Positions 19,241 through 21,515 of a DNA stretch of 21,515 nt are shown here, in pieces. Source of the DNA: Chara braunii (Eukaryota > Streptophyta > Charophyceae > Charales > Characeae); the NCBI GenBank assembly GCA_003427395.1, contig BFEA01000452.1:1170100-1191614 (forward strand). The letters are read 5' to 3'. The number at the start of each line of letters is the position of its first letter. Positions within the stretch are counted from its first letter, which is position 1. The notes below the pieces were generated by a model, which was not told where the DNA came from, ran no database searches, and saw only the letters and a list, made by a program, of their open reading frames with translations. The position numbers and the translations under genes were made by a program.

Positions 19241-19666
19241 TTGCCTCTCATCGCCAGCCTGTACAACAACGCTGTTCACAGCATAATGTGTGTCTGTCCA
19301 AATGAACTGCATTTAAGATGGAAGCCTAGAAAGGCACCAGACTTCCTCCTTCCCGAAAATCAACCACTTGCAACACCTCGAACCATAGAATTTGGTGTCC
19401 AATACAAAAAGTTGTTGCAGCAGGCTGTCGAGCACGTCAAAAAGTCTCAGGAGGCTATGATTGGCTCTGAGAACACACACAGACGACAATCCACATTTCA
19501 GGTACAGGAACGTGTCTGGGTAAAGGCTAGTGAACCGGGTCCGGAATTCGGAATCTCTAGGAAACTAATGCCTCAGTATTTCGGTCCTTGGGAAGTCCTA
19601 GATATTGTGGGTAGTGACTTGGATGGTCCCTCTTACGTCATTAGAATCCCTGGTCATTTGCGCTGA
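19241..19666 (+). pseudogene. Element 2 integrase C-terminal domain
   Basis: This open frame of 141 codons matches the element 1 integrase C-terminal part in order: SLYNNAVH, a WKPRKAPDF segment, a Gln/Lys-rich helical stretch, HRRQSTFQVQERVWVKA, LMPQYFGPWEVLDIVG (GPY/F-type module) and GPSYVIRIP. It ends at TGA 19664-19666. The HTSKLLP-like segment expected next, as seen in element 1, is missing, so a small deletion precedes the chromodomain. Confidence 0.85.
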
Positions 19667-19940
19667 GACAGATCAATTCCCATCAAGGAGATCAACGCTG
19701 CCCCCAACCATGGATGGCCACGTGGACGTCGACAACATCCTGGAACATAGAGACTTGCCTGTTCCCAAGTCTGTTGGCAGGGGGTAACCGCCTCAACCTA
19801 TGAGGGAATACTGGGTCAGGTTCAGGCATCATACAAATCCAAAAGAAGATCGTTGGTTCACAAAAGAGGAGCTTGTCAAGACAGCCCCTTGTATTGTTGC
19901 AGATTACGAACGAAAACTGAAGGGAAAGGCACCTAGGTAG
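19667..19940 (+). pseudogene. Element 2 chromodomain remnant
   Basis: In a second frame the sequence reads VDVDNILEHRDLP, then TAA (19785-19787), then EYWVRFRHHTNPKEDRWFTKEELV and a basic tail ending in TAG (19938-19940). Spacing and residues match a chromodomain: hydrophobic first strand, WVRF strand, ED..W core and final helix. One internal stop and a frame change from the integrase segment make it non-functional. This places element 2 among chromoviruses. Confidence 0.8.
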
Positions 19941-19968
19941 AAGAATCTCAACGGAGTTTTGAAGCTAT

Positions 19969-19981
19969 AAGGGGGATGGAT
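19969..19981 (+). promoter_or_regulatory. Polypurine tract of element 2
   Basis: AAGGGGGATGGAT directly precedes the TGTGAGG that begins the LTR and lies about 28 bases after the last pol stop. This is the expected position and composition for the plus-strand primer of a Ty3/gypsy element. Confidence 0.7.
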
Positions 19982-21096
19982 TGTGAGGAATCAGCCCTCG
20001 TGGGGCCCTTGTCAGACATGCAAGTGTTCTGGGCTGCGGCCCCTAGCAAGCCTGTGGCCGCCCTAAGTGAAGGCGGGCCTGAATATCCACATGAGGCCTG
20101 TTTTTGACATTTTCCATATGTGGGTACTGAGACAGTTGCAGTACGCGAGTTGGTTACAGAGCAACGTGAGCCTCCAAGCTCTTCCAGGAGCAAAAAGGGC
20201 TGCGTTGTACAGTTGAGCCCAGGGCTAAGGTGGTTGAGCCCTGGGCACATGCTGTGTGAGGTCGACACATCACGGCTTGGTTACGGGCCAATGAGGAAGC
20301 AGCATACACATGTGTCACGAGCCAATGAGAATGCTGCAAACGCTTGGAGGCTGGGTGGCTGCCTGGACATGCCTAACTGCACGAGGCCCAGGCCAATATC
20401 TGAAATTGGGCCTGGGCGCAGACACTTGGGGCCAGAGACAAGCTACTGGGCCCCCCACACGCCTGGACAGGCCAGTCAGCAGCGGACACTTTCCATATGG
20501 CAAAGTGTGTGCGTGCTCCATGCGGGGGCATTCTGGCCTCGACAGGCAATGCCGACATGCAGTTGCATTGCTGCGCTAGTGTCTGCATGGGCGCTGCTGG
20601 TCGGACGCGTGCACGGGCACTGAGGTGAGGGACGCTGCTGAGGCAGCGGGCGCACAGCAGCCATAGCCAGGCTGCAGGGGCGCAGGCAGGTGATGATGAT
20701 GGTGGTCTTTAGGTAGGAGGCGCATGCAGAGAGTGGTGTTCAAGGTGTGATGGGGGGAGAGAGAACATTCCTGGTGTATACTGGTGGTCGGCAATGGTGT
20801 TGACGTCACGTACATTGGTCTTCGACTTCAATGTGATCCAGTCGCAAGAATGTAGATAGAGTAGATAGGCTAATTAGAGTAGGCTGGGAGGTGGGCGCCC
20901 GACAGTAGGGGCAACATTGGATACAGTGTTGGTGTGACCAGTGAGCGTCGACATTGACACCCACGTTCATTGTTTTGCTCTTATTTGGATGGAATCTTGG
21001 TTTATTGTGTTCTTTGCTTGGTACATGACTATCTGGACTACTTCGTGATTTTGCAACTTGGTTTTCTGTCTATCGCTCTCGTTCATATTACTTGCA
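19982..21096 (+). repeat. 3' LTR of element 2 (end approximate)
   Basis: It starts TGTGAGGAAT right after the purine tract. The end is placed at TTGCA (21092-21096), because similarity to the left-edge fragment 1-254 stops there. That gives about 1115 bp, close to the element 1 LTR length. Internal features are two CCATATG-containing blocks (near 20114 and 20492), GGGCCTGGGCGC inverted and direct variants around 20390-20415, and a TATAC near 20777. Open frames inside it, for example 20120-20623, have no recognisable domains and are probably chance. Confidence 0.6.
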
Positions 21097-21298
21097 TATT
21101 GAAATTCCTCGACAAAGAGGCTTCATGATTGCTTCTCCAAGTCGCAGTGCCCAAGTGAGTGTTCTTCCCGAATCCTAGTCTCGTCTTCTTCGGCCTAACC
21201 CTAACCTCCCTTCACCATTCACCTTTCTTCCTCACCTGCTAGCCTGCACTATCATCGACTTTTCCCTTGTGTGCCCGTTTGAGACGTAACGGGAGTTT

Positions 21299-21310
21299 GC
21301 TCTGATACCA
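21299..21310 (-). promoter_or_regulatory. Primer binding site of a third LTR element (initiator-Met tRNA)
   Basis: The minus strand reads TGGTATCAGAGC, an exact match to the plant initiator-Met PBS. A 2-base spacer separates it from a sequence ending in CA on the minus strand (LTR edge at 21313). The arrangement parallels that of element 1. Confidence 0.75.
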
Positions 21311-21312
21311 AT

Positions 21313-21481
21313 TGCCTTGAGACCATGCATGAAGGAACCTTTTATACCAAACTCACACCAGGGATGCACACACGAACCACCATTGAGATAGAAACTCAAA
21401 TATAGTATTCACTAATCAACTCATTTACATAAAATTGTCATTGCACATGGGCGGCTGTAGCCGCCAGGCAAGCTCTTCCAA

Positions 21482-21515
<34 letters not shown>
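21313..21515 (-). repeat. 5' LTR edge of element 3, truncated by window end
   Basis: The minus strand ends ...TCAAGGCA next to the PBS, so this is the 3' end of a minus-strand 5' LTR that continues beyond the window. It contains CCTTTTATACC near 21338 and ends at the right edge in a (TC)n tract. The 200 bases to its left (21097-21298), including two CCTAACCCTAACC telomere-like repeats near 21196, may be the element's leader. No gag frame is visible. Confidence 0.55.
21485..21515. repeat. (TC)n microsatellite at the window end
   Basis: This is an uninterrupted CT dinucleotide run of at least 31 bases reaching the last base of the window. Confidence 0.95.

Larger units (their letters stand above)
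17078..21096 (+). mobile_element. Element 2: decayed, 5'-incomplete chromovirus
   Basis: Plus-strand remnants follow the order RT, RNase H, integrase, GPF-type module, chromodomain, purine tract, 3' LTR. Each segment resembles the corresponding part of element 1, but with many residue differences, so this is another subfamily. No 5' LTR, PBS, gag or protease is recognised upstream. Reading needs at least six frame changes and several stops. The right end, 21096, is inferred from the shared LTR end with 1-254 and is uncertain. Confidence 0.82.

Noticed and set aside
20120-20623. 167-codon plus-strand open frame inside the element 2 LTR
   Set aside because: It lies within the LTR in GC-rich sequence with overlapping open frames on both strands, and has no recognisable domain. 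Chance is the simplest explanation.
21190-21215. CCTAACCCTAACC as an interstitial telomere
   Set aside because: There are only about two repeat units. This is compatible with a short telo-box-like word or chance and too short for a telomeric tract.

Overview
The window is eukaryotic, transposon-dominated DNA from the green-plant lineage. It holds two chromodomain-type Ty3/gypsy (chromovirus) retrotransposons in opposite orientations, parts of at least two more LTR elements, and no host gene I can recognise. The plant-lineage call rests on primer binding sites matching the 3' end of plant initiator-Met tRNA and on the chromovirus domain order. The protein style resembles, from memory, the very abundant gypsy elements of the charophyte alga Chara braunii. 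That species guess is inference (about 0.6), not a search result.

Layout. Bases 1-254 look like the 3' part of an LTR, distantly similar to about 20848-21096. Bases 255-1478 hold no recognisable gene. Bases 1480-2750 are a tandem array of about five units with a 214-bp period and mixed modules. Element 1 (3021-11661, minus strand) is structurally complete. It has a 5' LTR at 10587-11661, an initiator-Met type PBS, a leader of about 1.1 kb crowded with GCCACGTCAGC-like motifs, then gag, protease, reverse transcriptase, RNase H, integrase and chromodomain, and a 3' LTR at 3021-4054. A 4-bp GATG target duplication flanks it. Its genes are broken by stops and frameshifts and one RNase H catalytic residue is lost, so it should not move on its own.

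Bases 11662-17077 are mostly unassigned. They contain simple repeats, a degenerate zinc-knuckle-like stretch near 12690 and one plausible orphan frame at 13113-13589. Element 2 (plus strand, about 17078 to 21096) is a more decayed chromovirus from a different subfamily. Its reverse transcriptase, RNase H, integrase and chromodomain are spread over several frames and it carries two short internal duplications. A purine tract precedes a 3' LTR that starts at 19982; its 5' LTR is not recognisable. At 21299-21312 an exact plant initiator-Met PBS in minus orientation marks the edge of a third element, whose LTR runs off the right end into a (TC)n tract.

Within each element the proteins would act together: Gag forms the particle, protease cuts the polyprotein, RT with RNase H copies the RNA primed by tRNA-iMet, integrase inserts the DNA, and the chromodomain probably steers insertion to chromatin marks. 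The most interesting non-protein signals are the ACGT-core motif arrays in element 1's LTR and leader, a -1 slippery heptamer exactly at its gag/pol boundary, and the 214-bp tandem array.
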